Positions 28,640 through 37,404 of a stretch of 38,332 bases of DNA are shown one piece after another (within the stretch, counting starts at the first letter, position 1; every line of letters starts with the position of its first letter). The stretch comes from an uncultured Veillonellaceae bacterium (GTDB lineage Bacteria; Bacillota; Negativicutes; Veillonellales; Megasphaeraceae), in contig UREG01000007.1 of the NCBI GenBank assembly GCA_900546795.1, positions 1 to 38,332 on the forward strand. The letters are read 5' to 3'. The notes below the pieces were generated by a model, which saw only the letters and a list, made by a program, of their open reading frames with translations, did no database searches and was not told where the DNA came from. The position numbers and the translations under genes were made by a program.

Positions 28640-28678
28640 ACACAAGTACAGCAGCCAATTTGGCTGCTGTACTTGTGT
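28640..28678 (+). terminator. Perfect 18-bp hairpin between ftsL and murE, terminator-like but without a T tract
   Basis: Left arm ACACAAGTACAGCAGCCA (28640-28657), loop ATT, right arm 28661-28678, no mismatch. It is followed by CTCTTGAATAAAG rather than T residues, so it is a poor intrinsic terminator; it could attenuate, stabilise the upstream mRNA end, or be processed. It lies where ftsI is found in most dcw clusters. Confidence 0.6.
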
Positions 28679-28701
28679 CTCTTGAATAAAGGGGGCTTAT
28701 C

Positions 28702-30183
28702 ATGAAAAGCTTGCAGCAACTTGTTGAAATATTAGATGCATATGCAGTAACAGGGAATCTTCAAACGAAAATACAGGGAATTACTGCCGATTCCCGCAAA
28801 GTAAAAAAAGGCGATCTGTTTATTGCGCTTCCTGGCGCAACAGTAGACGGATATGATTTTATTCCGCAGGCGATAGAAAATGGGGCAGCAGCAGTTTTAA
28901 CTCAGAAAAAAATAACGCTTCCGGATAATGCTGCGTTAATCGTAGTAGATGATGTGCGCCTTGCGATGCAAAAAATTACGCCGTTTTTTTATGACTACCC
29001 AGGAAAACAGATGCGTATGATCGGGGTAACCGGAACAAATGGCAAGACGACAACGACGCATATCATTGGCCATATCTTAAGAAATGCCGGTTATAAAGTA
29101 GGGATCATTGGTACTGTCCATGTATTAATAGAAAACGAATCGTTCCCAATTCATAATACGACGCCGGATGTCGTTGATTTGCAGCATATTTTGTATGAAA
29201 TGAAACTGCGGGGAATCACGCATGTCGTTATGGAAGTATCCAGTCATGCATTAGACATGGGGCGCACAGCGGGTATTGAATTTGATACGGCGGTGTTTAC
29301 GAACTTGACGCAAGACCATTTGGATTATCATAAAACATTTGATAACTATTTGGCGGCAAAAGCAATTTTATTCGATAAAGTGAGCTTTTCCAATGGGTGC
29401 AAAGAAGGCAAAACAGCGGTTGTTAATTTAGATGATCCATATGGAAGTGCAATTTTGGAGCACTGTCATTGTAAAACGCACACCTATGGTATGACTTCCT
29501 CTGCCGACTTTCAGGCGAATGGCCTGCAAGTGCATACAAAAGGCTGTGAGTTTAGTGTAGTATCTCCAATAGGCAGTGAATCTCTTCATATGAATATTAC
29601 CGGATTGTTTAATGTATATAATACGTTGGCGGCTATTGGCGCAGCAGCGGCTGAAGGCATTGAAGCAAAAACAATTTGGAAAAGCTTGAAAGAATTTCGA
29701 GCTGTCCCGGGACGATTTGAACTGGTGGAAGAAGGGCAAGATTTTGCCGTAGTTGTTGATTATGCACACACGCCGGACGGCTTGGAAAATATTTTAACAA
29801 CGGCGCAAAAAATTACTAAGGGGAGGATTATCGCTGTATTTGGCTGCGGCGGAGATCGAGATAGAACCAAACGGCCTATTATGGGAGGAATTGGTGCAAA
29901 ATACGCCGATATCGTGATCGTTACTTCGGATAATCCTCGGACAGAAGATCCGGAACGCATTGTGCAAGAAGTGGCCGGCGGTGTTGTAGACGGACTGCGG
30001 GACGGAAAGAAATATGAAGTGATTGTCGATCGGCGGACAGCGATACATCGGGCTATCGAGCTGGCAGAACCTGGCGATGTAGTTATCATTGCGGGGAAAG
30101 GGCATGAAACGTATCAGATTATTGGACATGATACGATTCATTTTGATGATAGAGAAGTGGCAAGAGAGGCATTGAAGGAGTAA
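28702..30183 (+). CDS. murE: UDP-MurNAc-L-Ala-D-Glu:meso-diaminopimelate ligase MurE
   Basis: MurE adds the third residue of the stem peptide. The 493-aa protein has the N-terminal UDP-binding domain (ITADSRKVKKGDLFIALPG), the ATPase P-loop TGTNGKTTT (Gly114-Lys115), VMEVSSHALDMGR, FTNLTQDHLDYHKTFDNYLAAK with the lysine that is carbamylated in the family, and VVDYAHTPDGL. The substrate signature DNPR (Asp410 to Arg413) with E in RTEDP marks the meso-diaminopimelate type rather than lysine, which fits a diderm Firmicute wall. ATG 28702 has AAAGGGGG upstream. murF follows after 5 bp. Confidence 0.97.
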   Translation: MKSLQQLVEILDAYAVTGNLQTKIQGITADSRKVKKGDLFIALPGATVDGYDFIPQAIENGAAAVLTQKKITLPDNAALIVVDDVRLAMQKITPFFYDYPGKQMRMIGVTGTNGKTTTTHIIGHILRNAGYKVGIIGTVHVLIENESFPIHNTTPDVVDLQHILYEMKLRGITHVVMEVSSHALDMGRTAGIEFDTAVFTNLTQDHLDYHKTFDNYLAAKAILFDKVSFSNGCKEGKTAVVNLDDPYGSAILEHCHCKTHTYGMTSSADFQANGLQVHTKGCEFSVVSPIGSESLHMNITGLFNVYNTLAAIGAAAAEGIEAKTIWKSLKEFRAVPGRFELVEEGQDFAVVVDYAHTPDGLENILTTAQKITKGRIIAVFGCGGDRDRTKRPIMGGIGAKYADIVIVTSDNPRTEDPERIVQEVAGGVVDGLRDGKKYEVIVDRRTAIHRAIELAEPGDVVIIAGKGHETYQIIGHDTIHFDDREVAREALKE

Positions 30184-30188
30184 AAATA

Positions 30189-31553
30189 ATGGTATCGTTT
30201 ACTTTTCAAGAAGTTATAGATGCAGTGCAGCCTAGTTTGATAAAAAATGAAGATGCGCAGGCTGTATTTACGGGGATTTCTACGGATACTCGTGAAATAA
30301 TAGCAGGATCACTGTTTTTAGCGCTAAAAGGAGAAAATTTTGACGGGCATGATTTTTTAGCGCAGGCAGTAGAAAAAGGTGCTGCTGGGATCATTGCTGA
30401 AAAAGAACCGGCGGGGATTACGGAAGTCCCTGTATTTGTAGCCGCGGACTCAAGAGAAGCGCTGCAGGGACTCGCGAGACTGCATCGGCTTCGCTATGAT
30501 ATACCGGTGGCAGCTGTGACGGGATCTAATGGTAAAACGACGACAAAGGATATGTTGGCATCTGTTTTAAAAGAGAAATTCCAATTGATAAAAACAGAAA
30601 AAAACCTTAATAATGAAATCGGCTTATCAAAAACATTGCTGCAACTAAATGAAACCCACGAAGCTTGTGTAGTGGAAATGGGAATGCGCGGATTCGGACA
30701 GATTCGTTCTCTGGCAGCAACTGCGCTGCCTACGATAGGCATTGTTACCAATGTGGGGACCAGCCATATAGAATTGCTCGGTTCCCAAGAGGGAATAGCG
30801 AAAGCAAAAGGAGAATTGATTGAAGCGCTGCCGGACAATGGAGTTGCTGTGCTGAATGGGGACGATCCGTATGTGCGGGCTATGCATGATAAAACGAAAG
30901 GGAAATGCATATACTATGGTATTCACGGCGATGCGCTCGATTGCTGGGCGGAAGATATTGTATATGAAGGCAGAGAAACCCGGTTTGCTTTTTGTACGAA
31001 GGACTGCAGAATAGACATACAAATGCCAGTCAGCGGCGAGCATAATGTGTATGATGCATTGGCGGCATTAAGCGCAGCTGGAGAGTTGGGTGTTTCTCCT
31101 GAACAAATGAAAGCGGGATTAAAAGCATTCCAAGCTTCTCCCATGCGTCAGGAATTAGTGCGCTTAGGAGAGGTGCTGTTTGTCAATGACGCATATAATG
31201 CAAATCCATCTTCCATGGAAGAATCGTTGAAAGCTGTGAAAAACATGGCCGAAAAACGAGTGATAGCCGTATTGGGTGATATGCTGGAATTAGGAGATAC
31301 GGCAAAAGCAGCGCATTGTCATATCGGAACAGTATGCAGAACACTGGAAATAGATGGTTTGATTACGGTCGGCAATATGGCGAAATACATAGCGGAAGAA
31401 GCTGGGGACAAGGTAGCCTGCTATGCTGCAAAAGATCATGCGGATGCAGCGGAATATTTGAAAAGTATAGTGCAAAAAGGTGATACGGTACTGCTGAAAG
31501 GTTCACGATCGATGAAAATGGAAACAGTACTGGCTTTATTTGAAAGGATGTAG
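30189..31553 (+). CDS. murF: UDP-MurNAc-tripeptide:D-alanyl-D-alanine ligase MurF
   Basis: MurF adds the D-Ala-D-Ala made by Ddl (encoded downstream in the same cluster). The 454-aa protein has GISTDTREIIAGSLFLALKGENFDGHDF in the N-terminal domain, the P-loop TGSNGKTTT (Gly115-Lys116), the NEIGLSKTLL substrate region, VVEMGMRGFGQI, GIVTNVGTSHIELLGS, and in the C-terminal domain VNDAYNANPSSMEESL and LGDMLELG. It begins 5 bp after murE and is followed after 6 bp by mraY. Confidence 0.97.
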   Translation: MVSFTFQEVIDAVQPSLIKNEDAQAVFTGISTDTREIIAGSLFLALKGENFDGHDFLAQAVEKGAAGIIAEKEPAGITEVPVFVAADSREALQGLARLHRLRYDIPVAAVTGSNGKTTTKDMLASVLKEKFQLIKTEKNLNNEIGLSKTLLQLNETHEACVVEMGMRGFGQIRSLAATALPTIGIVTNVGTSHIELLGSQEGIAKAKGELIEALPDNGVAVLNGDDPYVRAMHDKTKGKCIYYGIHGDALDCWAEDIVYEGRETRFAFCTKDCRIDIQMPVSGEHNVYDALAALSAAGELGVSPEQMKAGLKAFQASPMRQELVRLGEVLFVNDAYNANPSSMEESLKAVKNMAEKRVIAVLGDMLELGDTAKAAHCHIGTVCRTLEIDGLITVGNMAKYIAEEAGDKVACYAAKDHADAAEYLKSIVQKGDTVLLKGSRSMKMETVLALFERM

Positions 31554-31559
31554 TAATAA

Positions 31560-32528
31560 ATGATGCTCACTCTAGTGTATGCGTTTGCGATGGCTTTGGT
31601 TTTAAGTTTGGCATTAGGTCCGATAACAATTCGGGAGCTGAAAAGTTTGAAAGCAAAACAGGCAATTCGGGAAGAAGGACCAAAGCGTCATCAAGTGAAA
31701 GCCGGGACTCCGACAATGGGCGGTATATTGATATTGGCGACATTGACCGTATCCACTCTGTGCTTTGCCGATTTAACATTAGAAATTGGGCTGGCGTTAT
31801 TTTTGACGCTGGGGCATGGCCTTATTGGTTTTTTAGATGATTTTATTAAGGCCCATAAACAAAGAAATCTTGGCTTAACCTCTAAGCAGAAACTATTTTG
31901 CCAGATTGTGATGGCTGCGGTATTTTCCTTTTTGCTCCAAAGCGAAGGACTGGGGAATACGACGATATGGATACCCGGGACTTCGTTTTCGGTGGATTTT
32001 GGAATCTTGTATTACGTATTGGTCTTTCTGATTTTAGTAGGAACTACGAATGCGGTGAACTTAACCGATGGCTTAGATGGGCTGGCTGCAGGATCTTCAG
32101 CAATAACCTCAATTGCTTTTGCAGTGATTGCGATTGCTTTAGGATATGGTAATTTAGCAATCTTTAGTATTGCGCTTACCGGAGCTTGCCTTGGATTTTT
32201 GTTTTTTAACCAGTATCCGGCCAAGGTATTTATGGGAGATACAGGATCTTTGGCTATTGGCGGTGCCTTTGCCGCTCTTGCGGTATTGACCAAGACGGAA
32301 TTGCTCCTCGTACTGCTGGGAGGCCTTTTTGTATTGGAAGCACTGTCCGTTATTATTCAGGTCATATCGTTTAAAACGCGGGGTGTTCGGGTATTTAAAA
32401 TGAGCCCGATCCATCATCATTTTGAATTATCCGGGTGGAGCGAGATAAAGGTAGTTGCTGTTTTTTGGCTGGCAGCGGCAGTTTTTGCAGTACTCTCTAT
32501 TGTTTTGGTGCTGAATAAAGCTTTATAA
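31560..32528 (+). CDS. mraY: Phospho-N-acetylmuramoyl-pentapeptide transferase MraY
   Basis: MraY transfers phospho-MurNAc-pentapeptide to undecaprenyl phosphate, giving lipid I, in the inner membrane. The 322-aa protein has about ten transmembrane helices and the family motifs EGPKRHQVKAGTPTMGGI, GFLDDFIK (with the catalytic aspartates), NAVNLTDGLDGLAAG, FMGDTGSLAIGG, and the histidine motif SPIHHHFELSGWSE. Two adjacent ATGs (31560, 31563) are possible starts. It follows murF after 6 bp. The downstream murD promoter overlaps its last codons. Confidence 0.97.
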   Translation: MMLTLVYAFAMALVLSLALGPITIRELKSLKAKQAIREEGPKRHQVKAGTPTMGGILILATLTVSTLCFADLTLEIGLALFLTLGHGLIGFLDDFIKAHKQRNLGLTSKQKLFCQIVMAAVFSFLLQSEGLGNTTIWIPGTSFSVDFGILYYVLVFLILVGTTNAVNLTDGLDGLAAGSSAITSIAFAVIAIALGYGNLAIFSIALTGACLGFLFFNQYPAKVFMGDTGSLAIGGAFAALAVLTKTELLLVLLGGLFVLEALSVIIQVISFKTRGVRVFKMSPIHHHFELSGWSEIKVVAVFWLAAAVFAVLSIVLVLNKAL

Positions 32529-32529
32529 T
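32500..32529 (+). promoter_or_regulatory. Possible internal promoter before murD
   Basis: TTGTTT (32500-32505) and TATAAT (32524-32529) are spaced 18 bp and overlap the mraY stop codon; a second TATAAT follows at 32533-32538. A 32-bp gap to murD, unusually long for this cluster, fits an internal start. Confidence 0.45.
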
Positions 32530-32560
32530 GAATATAATACATATATAAGTGGTGATAGAG

Positions 32561-33919
32561 ATGTTTGCGGATAAGAAGATATTAGTAATTGGCGCTGGTG
32601 TAAGCGGTTTTTCTGCAGCAGCGGCATTAGCAAAATGCGGTGCACAGTATGTTTGTTTGAATGATATAAAACCGGTGAAATTAGCAGCAGAAGTAAAAGA
32701 GCGGCTTCAAAAACAAGGGATCGATATGATATTTGGCCAGCAGGATAAAAGCTTGCTGGATCAAATCGATTATGTGATAGTATCGCCGGGAATCCCGCGC
32801 TCAATTCCTATTTTAACAGAGGCAAGTCAGAGAAATATTCCTATCATTAGTGAAATAGAAGTAGCCTCCAGACTATGCAAATGTCCAATTTTGGCGGTGA
32901 CCGGGACAAATGGAAAAACAACGACAGTTTCTTTGTTGGCAGAACTGATGAAGCAGACGGGACGGCCGGTAATTATAGGCGGAAATATTGGAATGGGACT
33001 GGCGGAACAGGTGACAGAAGGTCCGGACAACGCTATTGTGGTCGCTGAACTGTCCAGCTATCAATTGGAAAGCACCGAAACACTTTGTCCGCAAATCAGT
33101 GCAGTGCTGAATGTAACTCCGGATCATTTGGAGCGGCATAAAACGATGGAAGCGTATTGGTCGGCAAAGGAAAAGATATTTTTAAATCAAGGGCAGCGGC
33201 AGACAACCGTATTGAACTTTGATAATGAAATTACTCGAAAAATGGCTGAAGATGCAGCTTCTCATGTCCTCTTTTTTTCTATGCACACGGTCTTGGAAGA
33301 CGGGGCCTATTACAAAGATGGGAAGCTTTATTTAGCGAAAAATGGCGAGTGCAGAGAAATTTGTTCGCGGGATACCATTCATCTTCTGGGAGATCATAAT
33401 ATAGAAAATTGTTTGGCTGCTGTATTGATGGCCGATGCATTTGGCGTTTCGTTAGAGAGTATAAAGAAAGTACTGTCTGTTTTTTCGGGAGTAGAGCATC
33501 GGATTGAGCCTGTTCGGACGATACATGGCGTTCCGTACTATAACGATTCCAAAGCAACGAATGTGGATTCTTCTATCAAAGCGCTGGAATCTTTTGACGG
33601 ACATATTATCTTAATAGCTGGCGGATATGATAAGATGAATGATTTGCAGGAATTTATGGCATTAGCGGCAAAAAAAACAGATGCCCTGCTCTTAATCGGG
33701 AATGCGGCAGAACGTTTTTATGCAGCAGCACAGCAGGCTGGGATAAAGGATATTCGCAGATTGTCGTCTATGGAAGAGGCGGTGCGGACAGCATATGAAA
33801 TTGCAGCGCCGCCGCAGACGGTGCTGTTGTCGCCGGCTTGTTCCAGTTATGATATGTTTCGGTGTTTTGAAGAGCGCGGAACTGTATTTAAAACGCTGGT
33901 CAATGCGTTGGAAGAATAG
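32561..33919 (+). CDS. murD: UDP-MurNAc-L-alanine:D-glutamate ligase MurD
   Basis: MurD adds D-glutamate to UDP-MurNAc-L-Ala in the cytoplasm. The 452-aa protein has an N-terminal Rossmann-like domain (KKILVIGAGVSGFSAA, VSPGIPRSIPI), the P-loop TGTNGKTTT (Gly118-Lys119), GGNIGMGLAEQV, VAELSSYQLE, LNVTPDHLERH, and in the C-terminal domain GVEHRIEPVRTIHGVPYYNDSKATN and LSPACSSYDMF. I choose the ATG at 32561, preceded by AAGTGGTG; in-frame GTG codons at 32549 and 32552 lie in that site. In many clusters ftsW follows murD; here murG follows directly, 15 bp on. Confidence 0.96.
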   Translation: MFADKKILVIGAGVSGFSAAAALAKCGAQYVCLNDIKPVKLAAEVKERLQKQGIDMIFGQQDKSLLDQIDYVIVSPGIPRSIPILTEASQRNIPIISEIEVASRLCKCPILAVTGTNGKTTTVSLLAELMKQTGRPVIIGGNIGMGLAEQVTEGPDNAIVVAELSSYQLESTETLCPQISAVLNVTPDHLERHKTMEAYWSAKEKIFLNQGQRQTTVLNFDNEITRKMAEDAASHVLFFSMHTVLEDGAYYKDGKLYLAKNGECREICSRDTIHLLGDHNIENCLAAVLMADAFGVSLESIKKVLSVFSGVEHRIEPVRTIHGVPYYNDSKATNVDSSIKALESFDGHIILIAGGYDKMNDLQEFMALAAKKTDALLLIGNAAERFYAAAQQAGIKDIRRLSSMEEAVRTAYEIAAPPQTVLLSPACSSYDMFRCFEERGTVFKTLVNALEE

Positions 33920-33934
33920 ATCCGGAGGATATAG

Positions 33935-35050
33935 ATGAAACGTGTGATAATTTCAGGAGGCGGGACAGGCGGACATATTTATCCTGCTATTACAATTGCC
34001 AAAGCAATGGCAGAGTTGGAGCCAACGGAAATTTTGTATGTAGGTACAAAGAACGGCTTGGAAAGCACTTTGATTCCTAAAGAAGGGATCCCTTTTATGA
34101 CTTTGGATATCAAACAAGGCCTGCAGAGAAAGCTGTCGTGGCAAAATGTAATAACGATAGAAAAAGCGGTGTCCAGCATTTGGAAAGCGAGTGCAATATT
34201 AAAAAAGTTTGATCCCCATATTGTTGTAGGAACGGGCGGATATGTGTGCGGACCTATGTTGATGGCTGCCGCTATGCACCGGATTCCGACACTGATACAA
34301 GAACAAAATGTCATACCCGGCATTACTAATACTATTTTGAGTAAATTTGCAACAGTGGTTGCAGTAGGATATGAAGAAGCAAAAGGAAAGTTTGGCGGCA
34401 AAGAAAGCGTTGTCGTAACAGGAAATCCCGTTCGAAAAGATATCCTGACAGCGACGAAGGAAGAAGGATGCCGCCAGTTAGGGATTCGGCCTGATGTCTT
34501 TACTGTGCTGGTCGCAGGAGGAAGCCGCGGAGCCAGAACAATCAATACTGCGATGGTGGAAGTACACCATTATTTTAAAAATGATGAACATATACAGATT
34601 TTGCATGTAACAGGAAGCAACGAATTTGAACGTGTAAAAGAAGAATTAAAAGAGGTTGGCGATGATGGCTGGTATGGAAAATCCAGCTGCATACTTCCTT
34701 ATTTATATAATATGCCAGCCGCATTGGCTGCGGCAGATTTGGCTGTTTTTCGTGCTGGTGCGGTTGGGTTAGCGGAACTTACCGTGCGAGGTGTGCCGGC
34801 TATTTTGATACCGTATCCATATGCTGCCGAAGATCATCAGACATATAACGCACAGGCGTTAGTGCATAATGGCGCAGCGAAAATGATTGTAGATAAAATG
34901 TTGACTGCCAAAGAATTAATCCAGGAATTTCAAGAGTTAAGAAATAATCCTGAGGTATTACAGAAGATGTCTCTGGCAAGTCGAAAAATGGGGCGCCCTG
35001 AAGCTGCTTATGATATTGCCCGATTAGCATTTTCTATTGCGAAAAAATAA
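33935..35050 (+). CDS. murG: UDP-GlcNAc:undecaprenyl-PP-MurNAc-pentapeptide GlcNAc transferase MurG
   Basis: MurG makes lipid II from lipid I at the inner face of the cytoplasmic membrane. The 371-aa GT-B glycosyltransferase shows the N-terminal glycine loop GGGTGGHIYPA, the GTGGYVCGP motif, LIQEQNVIPGITN, TGNPVRKDI, the second glycine loop AGGSRGARTIN, and the C-terminal nucleotide-sugar site FRAGAVGLAEL with AAEDHQTYNAQAL. The ATG has GGAGGATAT upstream. murC starts 16 bp after the stop. Confidence 0.96.
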   Translation: MKRVIISGGGTGGHIYPAITIAKAMAELEPTEILYVGTKNGLESTLIPKEGIPFMTLDIKQGLQRKLSWQNVITIEKAVSSIWKASAILKKFDPHIVVGTGGYVCGPMLMAAAMHRIPTLIQEQNVIPGITNTILSKFATVVAVGYEEAKGKFGGKESVVVTGNPVRKDILTATKEEGCRQLGIRPDVFTVLVAGGSRGARTINTAMVEVHHYFKNDEHIQILHVTGSNEFERVKEELKEVGDDGWYGKSSCILPYLYNMPAALAAADLAVFRAGAVGLAELTVRGVPAILIPYPYAAEDHQTYNAQALVHNGAAKMIVDKMLTAKELIQEFQELRNNPEVLQKMSLASRKMGRPEAAYDIARLAFSIAKK

Positions 35051-35066
35051 TAGCAAAGGGGAGAGT

Positions 35067-36443
35067 ATGGTGAAAACAGATAAAAAAATACATTTTATCG
35101 GCATTGCAGGTGCTGGTATGAGAGCCATTGCAAATATTTTGATTCAGAAGGGATTTCGCGTGTCCGGTTCTGATCTTCGGGCATCGGATATAACCAGACG
35201 ATTTGCGTCCATGGGTGCGGAAATACATATCGGACATGCAAAAGAAAATATTAATGGTGCAGATGCCGTGGGGGGTTCAACGGCAATTCCGCAAGAAAAT
35301 GTGGAAGTGATTGCGGCAAAAGAAAAGAAGATACCAGTTCTTCACCGGTCAGATATATTATTAAGTATTATGAACTGGGGGAAGGGAATTGCTGTAGCCG
35401 GAGCACATGGAAAAACGACTACTACGTCTATGGTAGGTCAAGTATTTGAAGAAGCCGGCGTCGATCCGACGATTGTTATTGGCGGAGAAGTGGACTATCT
35501 TCACAGCAGTTCAAAATTAGGCAATGGCGAATATATTATTGCAGAAGCCGATGAAAGCGACGGTTCTTTCCTTAAATTCAATCCCTATATTGGCATTGTT
35601 ACGAATATAGAAAACGATCATATGGATCATTATGGTTCTATGGAAAATATTATTGCTGCATTTCGAACATTTCTGCAAAAAATCGATCCGTTAAACGGGC
35701 TGGCTGTGCTTTGCTTCGATAACGAAAATGTTCGAGAGCTGGCCAATACCGTGGACCGGGACTTCGTTTCTTATGGGATAGCGACAGAAGCTGATTATGT
35801 TGCGAAAGATATTCACTATGTAAACGGTATTTTGCAGTATGAAGTAGAATATCAGGGAACCGTGTTAGGCGAGATCCGCCTGCAAGTTCCTGGACGGCAT
35901 AATGTCTTGAACTCTCTTGCAGCCGTAGCTGTTGCCAGAGCTTGCGGAATTGGATTTGAAGATATTGCGGACGCGCTCTTTCATTTTCAGGGAGCTAAAC
36001 GGCGGTTCCAGACTAAAGGGGTAGAAAAAGAAGTCTGGGTAGTAGATGATTATGCACATCATCCTACGGAAATCAATGCTACGCTTAAAGCGGCAAAGGA
36101 ACTGGAAACGCATCGGGTGGTATGTGTATTTCAGCCGCACCGGTATACGCGGACAAAACTGCTGCAAAATGAATTTGGGGAATGTTTTGCCCATGCGGAT
36201 GTCGTTATCATGACAGACATTTATACAGCAGGAGAAGCGCCGATAGAAGGTATCGATACGTCTCTGTTAGTGCAAAAAGTAAAAGAGGCAACTGGGCAGG
36301 AAGTTATTTATATTCCGGATAAGGAAAAACTTCCGGCTTATTTAAAGGATTTCGTAAAAGCATCAGACCTGGTAATTACGATGGGGGCCGGAGATATTTA
36401 CCAAGTTGGTGAAAAGCTGCTTGCGGCATTGAAGGAAAAATAA
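35067..36443 (+). CDS. murC: UDP-MurNAc:L-alanine ligase MurC
   Basis: MurC attaches the first amino acid of the stem peptide, acting on the product of MurB. The 458-aa protein has HFIGIAGAGMRAIANIL, GSDLRASDITRRFASMGAEIHIGH, the P-loop AGAHGKTTTTSM, EADESDGSFLKFNPYIGIVTNIENDHMDHYG, and VVDDYAHHPTEI with QPHRYTRTK in the C-terminal domain. I use the ATG at 35067 with AAAGGGGAG upstream; GTG 35070 is a near alternative, and an earlier in-frame ATG at 35037 lies within murG. One oddity: the strand usually rich in valine before the STAIP motif reads AVGGSTAIP. The ddl start follows within 20 bp. Confidence 0.96.
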   Translation: MVKTDKKIHFIGIAGAGMRAIANILIQKGFRVSGSDLRASDITRRFASMGAEIHIGHAKENINGADAVGGSTAIPQENVEVIAAKEKKIPVLHRSDILLSIMNWGKGIAVAGAHGKTTTTSMVGQVFEEAGVDPTIVIGGEVDYLHSSSKLGNGEYIIAEADESDGSFLKFNPYIGIVTNIENDHMDHYGSMENIIAAFRTFLQKIDPLNGLAVLCFDNENVRELANTVDRDFVSYGIATEADYVAKDIHYVNGILQYEVEYQGTVLGEIRLQVPGRHNVLNSLAAVAVARACGIGFEDIADALFHFQGAKRRFQTKGVEKEVWVVDDYAHHPTEINATLKAAKELETHRVVCVFQPHRYTRTKLLQNEFGECFAHADVVIMTDIYTAGEAPIEGIDTSLLVQKVKEATGQEVIYIPDKEKLPAYLKDFVKASDLVITMGAGDIYQVGEKLLAALKEK

Positions 36444-36460
36444 AAACAGAGGTGTCTATT

Positions 36461-37393
36461 GTGGATAAAAATATAAAAGTAGCTGTCGTTATGGGCGGTC
36501 CTTCTGCGGAAGCAGAAGTTTCCCGGAGGACAGGGACTGCTATCGCAGAAGCGCTGCAGTCAAAGGGCTATCAGGTTGAATCCTTGGAACTGGATCCGGC
36601 TCGAATTGCAGAACAGTTAAAAGAGACGGCGCCAGATGTGGTGTTTAATGCGATTCATGGTAAATTTGGCGAAGATGGGGCTCTGCAGGGGCTTTTGGAA
36701 ATGCTGGAAATTCCTTATACTGGCTCTGGAATTACGGCTAGTGCAGTTGGTATGAATAAAGTGGTGAGTAAAGCTTTATTCCATAGCTGCGGAATTCCTA
36801 CGGCTGCCTCTAAGAGCTATACGAAAGTACAGAGCCATGAAGCAATTAAAAGAGATATTTTAGAAAATTTTGAATTGCCTTGTGTGATAAAAGCTGCTTC
36901 TCAGGGATCCACAATAGGTTTGGCAATTGTGCGTAAGGAAGAAGAAATAGATAGTGCGTTAGTGGAAACGTTTAAATACGGAAATACTATTTTAGCAGAA
37001 TCTTTTTTAGACGGTGGGGAATTTACGATTCCTGTGACAGAAGAACAGGTATTTCCGATCATAAAAATAGAGCCGTACTCCGGCGCGTATGATTACTATT
37101 CAAAATATACGGCTGGCGCGACCGAATATCTGTGTCCTGCGCCGATTTCTAAAGAGGCTACCGAAGAAATGCAGGCGATTGCTCGGCATGTATATGATGC
37201 GATCGGGTGCAGCGGCGTAGCGCGAGTGGATTTCATGACCGATCGAAATGGAAAACCTTATGTATTGGAAATCAATACCGTTCCTGGTATGACTGCTACG
37301 AGTCTTGTTCCTAAAGCTGCCAATGCGTTGGGAATATCATTTCCGGAACTTTGCGAACAGATTTTGAACACGGCTGGTATTGGTAAATTTTAA
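36461..37393 (+). CDS. ddl: D-alanine:D-alanine ligase
   Basis: Ddl makes the D-Ala-D-Ala dipeptide used by MurF. The 310-aa ATP-grasp protein shows VAVVMGGPSAEAEVSRRTG at the N-terminus, NAIHGKFGEDGALQGLLEMLEIPYTGSG, the flexible loop KAASQGSTIGLAIV, the omega-loop region YSGAYDYYSKYTAGATEYLCPAP with the tyrosine typical of D-Ala-D-Ala rather than D-Ala-D-Lac enzymes, GCSGVARVDFM and LEINTVPGMTATSLVPKAA. The GTG at 36461 is preceded by AGAGGTG six bases upstream; the GTG at 36452 is part of that site and is less likely. It sits between murC and ftsQ, a common order. Confidence 0.95.
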   Translation: MDKNIKVAVVMGGPSAEAEVSRRTGTAIAEALQSKGYQVESLELDPARIAEQLKETAPDVVFNAIHGKFGEDGALQGLLEMLEIPYTGSGITASAVGMNKVVSKALFHSCGIPTAASKSYTKVQSHEAIKRDILENFELPCVIKAASQGSTIGLAIVRKEEEIDSALVETFKYGNTILAESFLDGGEFTIPVTEEQVFPIIKIEPYSGAYDYYSKYTAGATEYLCPAPISKEATEEMQAIARHVYDAIGCSGVARVDFMTDRNGKPYVLEINTVPGMTATSLVPKAANALGISFPELCEQILNTAGIGKF

Positions 37394-37404
37394 GGAGTAA
37401 CTGT

